DNA from: Numida meleagris
Lineage: Eukaryota > Chordata > Aves > Galliformes > Numididae
Assembly: GCF_002078875.1 (NCBI RefSeq)
Contig: NC_034414.1
Coordinates: forward strand, 13,699,484 to 13,763,483
Length of the DNA stretch: 64,000 bases
Direction: 5' to 3'
Below are positions 63,201-64,000 of this stretch, piece by piece. The first letter of the stretch is position 1; every line of letters starts with the position of its first letter. A program made the translations under genes and the position numbers. Below the pieces are notes generated by a model. It ran no database searches, was not told the origin of the DNA, and worked only from the letters and a program-made list of their open reading frames with translations.

Positions 63201-63891
63201 GCTAAAGGAATAAGTGGTGTTCTACTCAAAACACTCCCTCCATGAGGGAGAGAATTTTTCAAAGGAAAGACTAGAAAGAGGGCATTGATGTGCTCTATTC
63301 TTGCCATGCACGGAGCCTTGGCAAGACTTGTTCCTGTTTAAATAAAATGCTTTTTGTTCCCTTCTCTCTGAAACCACAGCCTCCGTGGCAGTTGAGCAGA
63401 ATCTGATACAAACATAGGCCAGCTCAGATTAGTTAATCACAGGTCTGTGTTGTATGATATTACACACCAGCAGCAAAACCCTGGCCTTAATGAAGTCAAT
63501 GAGAGCATTGCCATTGACTTCAGTGGAGTCATGGTTTCATCCAGAACATTCTCACACATATTGAGTTATGTCAGGGACACAACAATCCTTTGATTCAGTG
63601 CAGAATGAACTAATTACCTCTCAGACCTACAGGGAAAAAAAAGGGAAAAAAAAAGGGGGAAAAAAAAGACTGAAGTGGCCGGCAGGGCCAAGAGCTAGTT
63701 ACATCATGTCATTTGCATGGAATGAGACTGAATTTTAATTTCTGAAAACCATATTTCAGGATAAAACGAATACAAGGCAATTACCTGGGCCCTTGGATAT
63801 GAACCAGAAAAGTGAAAAGCCTTGGAGGGATTTGTTTGTATGGGCAGTACTTCAAAACCGGCACAAGATGGCAAACTATTTCTGGGCTATG
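48181..63891 (+). CDS. TRPM5: TRPM5 gene, coding exons 1-11 (continues beyond window)
   Basis: TRPM5 is a calcium-activated, voltage-modulated monovalent cation channel of the plasma membrane. It depolarises taste and other chemosensory cells downstream of GPCR, PLC-beta2 and IP3 signalling. Eleven exons join in one open frame of 553 codons with consistent phases (0, 1, 0, 1, 0, 0, 1, 0, 0, 0, 0 at the exon ends) and GT-AG introns. The joined protein follows mammalian TRPM5 along its whole length. Domains: a variable N terminus (1-39), TRPM homology regions 1-2 with the SLOG-like fold (about 40-335), then helical homology regions 3-4 (about 336-553). The six-helix pore domain, TRP helix and C terminus lie to the right of position 64,000. 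The gene is head to head with KCNQ1, the arrangement known from mammals. Confidence 0.95.
49262..49306 (+). repeat. Imperfect tandem TTTATGAA-type repeat
   Basis: About four imperfect copies of a TTATTTATGAA-like unit lie in TRPM5 intron 1, some 210 bp before exon 2. It is a simple AT-rich tandem repeat with no evident role. Confidence 0.6.
49518..49698 (+). CDS. TRPM5: TRPM5 coding exon 2
   Basis: Encodes residues 40-99 plus the first base of codon 100. It contains [13 protein letters not shown] (63-75) and [19 protein letters not shown], the opening of TRPM homology region 1 and its SLOG-like nucleotide-fold core. The acceptor is tttttattcaag ending at 49,517 and the donor is GTTTGT at 49,699. 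The phase 1 exit matches the next exon. Confidence 0.97.
50511..50677 (+). CDS. TRPM5: TRPM5 coding exon 3
   Basis: Encodes residues 100-155, starting with the split aspartate codon. It reads [16 protein letters not shown] and then [20 protein letters not shown], closely matching mammalian TRPM5 in homology region 1. The acceptor is ataatttcag and the donor GTATTT at 50,678. It ends in phase 0. Confidence 0.97.
53933..54113 (+). CDS. TRPM5: TRPM5 coding exon 4
   Basis: Encodes residues 156-215 plus one base. The recognisable core is [18 protein letters not shown] followed by [17 protein letters not shown]. The start of the exon ([20 protein letters not shown]) corresponds to the variable VHYPEDDGGSQGPL part of the human protein. 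The acceptor is tattatgtctag and the donor is a consensus GTAAGT at 54,114. Confidence 0.97.
56240..56304 (+). CDS. TRPM5: TRPM5 coding exon 5
   Basis: Encodes residues 216-237: [16 protein letters not shown] then RPGTLE. This is the highly conserved strand and loop of TRPM homology region 2. E221 (in SIEIP) appears to correspond to the glutamate of the cytosolic calcium site described structurally in zebrafish TRPM5; that equivalence is from memory and alignment by eye. The exon is 65 nt, with acceptor atttaacag and donor GTAAGA at 56,305. Confidence 0.95.
57987..58014 (+). repeat. Exact 14-bp tandem duplication
   Basis: CAAAGTAGTATAGT occurs twice in direct succession in TRPM5 intron 5, about 190 bp before exon 6. 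The two copies are identical, so the duplication is probably recent or still variable. Confidence 0.8.
58205..58396 (+). CDS. TRPM5: TRPM5 coding exon 6
   Basis: Encodes residues 238-301 in exactly 64 codons. It contains [19 protein letters not shown] (247-265), the glycine-rich loop of the SLOG-like fold, and [20 protein letters not shown], as in other TRPM5 proteins. The acceptor is aaactacag at 58,204 and the donor GTGAGA at 58,397. Phase 0 at both ends. Confidence 0.97.
59702..59801 (+). CDS. TRPM5: TRPM5 coding exon 7
   Basis: Encodes residues 302-334 plus one base. [19 protein letters not shown] and then [13 protein letters not shown] match the human segment around SHQHLLTVYDFEQEGSEELD; the chicken-type sequence is slightly shorter. 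The acceptor is ctcccaatag and the donor is GTAAGA at 59,802. Confidence 0.95.
60629..60747 (+). CDS. TRPM5: TRPM5 coding exon 8
   Basis: Encodes residues 335-374. [20 protein letters not shown] then [20 protein letters not shown] is near-identical to mammalian TRPM5. C336, E345, D348 and E349 align with zebrafish C324, D333, D336 and E337 of the cytosolic calcium-binding site. One ligand is therefore glutamate instead of aspartate (zebrafish numbering from memory). The acceptor is ttttttccag and the donor GTAGAT at 60,748. Confidence 0.97.
61127..61468 (+). CDS. TRPM5: TRPM5 coding exon 9
   Basis: Encodes residues 375-488 in 114 codons and is the longest exon here. It reads [20 protein letters not shown], then [19 protein letters not shown], and later [13 protein letters not shown] and [19 protein letters not shown]. 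This is the helical TRPM homology region 3, with ankyrin-like helix pairs. The acceptor follows a long T tract (tcatcaatctag) and the donor is consensus GTGAGT at 61,469. The frame runs on past the donor to a stop, so the splice site is needed. Confidence 0.97.
61694..61756 (+). CDS. TRPM5: Probable TRPM5 coding exon 10 (63-nt cassette)
   Basis: Twenty-one codons (489-509) encode a charged, mostly helical-looking stretch ending in RSPAKK, which recalls the GPAKR piece of the human linker. It has an acceptor (tgttttatttaag) and a donor (GTTTGT at 61,757). It enters and leaves in phase 0, so it can be included or skipped without changing the frame. With it, the linker before the PWRDLF helix is about 18 residues longer than in human. 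I infer this exon from splice sites, frame and position; conservation is weak. Confidence 0.6.
63631..63669 (+). repeat. Pure purine tract
   Basis: Thirty-nine consecutive A or G bases, in alternating A-rich and G-rich blocks, lie in TRPM5 intron 10 about 90 bp before exon 11. Such tracts are prone to length variation and triplex formation. Confidence 0.7.
63760..63891 (+). CDS. TRPM5: TRPM5 coding exon 11
   Basis: Encodes residues 510-553. [20 protein letters not shown], then [13 protein letters not shown], matches the conserved helix of TRPM homology region 4 (human [30 protein letters not shown], split here for length). The acceptor is accatatttcag and the donor GTAAGC at 63,892. The exon ends in phase 0. 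The next exon is outside the window. Confidence 0.96.
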
Positions 63892-64000
63892 GTAAGCATC
63901 AAGCTATAGCTCCTTCAGGTGAAATATTGTCATATTTCATGTATATAAGATGGTTTTTGCTCAGCCTTGAAGCTTAGATGACAGGTAGGTTTGTTTCTAT

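Larger units (their letters stand above)
48298..63759 (+). other. TRPM5: TRPM5 introns 1-10
   Basis: All ten introns are GT-AG. The larger ones are 48,298-49,517, 50,678-53,932, 54,114-56,239, 56,305-58,204, 58,397-59,701 and 61,757-63,759. The smaller ones are 49,699-50,510, 59,802-60,628, 60,748-61,126 and 61,469-61,693. Apart from the small repeats listed separately and several homopolymer runs (for example A then G near 48,927-48,946, and A near 51,239-51,253), I see no further genes or mobile elements. The absence of CR1 here contrasts with the flanking DNA. Confidence 0.85.

Overview
The window is vertebrate nuclear DNA from a bird, most likely chicken or a close galliform. It has long AT-rich introns and GT-AG splicing. 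It carries several avian CR1 LINE fragments and two fragments of a Galluhop-like mariner transposon. No rRNA, tRNA, CRISPR array, operon or prokaryotic feature was seen. Two genes are recognised by their exon-encoded protein sequence: KCNQ1 on the minus strand and TRPM5 on the plus strand. They lie head to head, as in the mammalian 11p15.5 region. Their presumed start codons (24,237 and 48,181) are about 23.9 kb apart.

Layout. Positions 1-23,839 are part of KCNQ1 intron 1; no further KCNQ1 coding exon was found there, so that intron exceeds 23.8 kb. It holds two mariner fragments (about 5,500-5,841 and 19,842-20,123), an internally deleted minus-strand CR1 (about 8,290-9,560), a short CR1 tail near the CpG island, and an unexplained 120-codon plus-strand ORF with a signal peptide and seven cysteines (16,318-16,680). 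Positions 23,840-24,237 are KCNQ1 coding exon 1, inside a CpG island of about 1 kb. Positions 24,238-48,180 are intergenic. This stretch contains CR1 3' ends, a complete 522-bp solo LTR with a 5-bp target duplication (43,748-44,269), and two perfect octamer motifs 107 bp apart. Positions 48,181-63,891 hold eleven consecutive TRPM5 coding exons. They join in one open frame of 553 codons covering the cytoplasmic N-terminal half of the channel; the membrane domain lies beyond the right edge.

Both genes encode tetrameric cation channels. KCNQ1 (Kv7.1) is a voltage-gated potassium channel, and TRPM5 is a calcium-activated monovalent cation channel of taste and chemosensory cells. They are chromosomal neighbours; nothing here shows that they act together. 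I found no clear new biological system. The items most worth checking are the secreted-type ORF in KCNQ1 intron 1, the in-frame 63-nt TRPM5 exon 10, a conservative change in the TRPM5 cytosolic calcium site, and the repeats close to both promoters.
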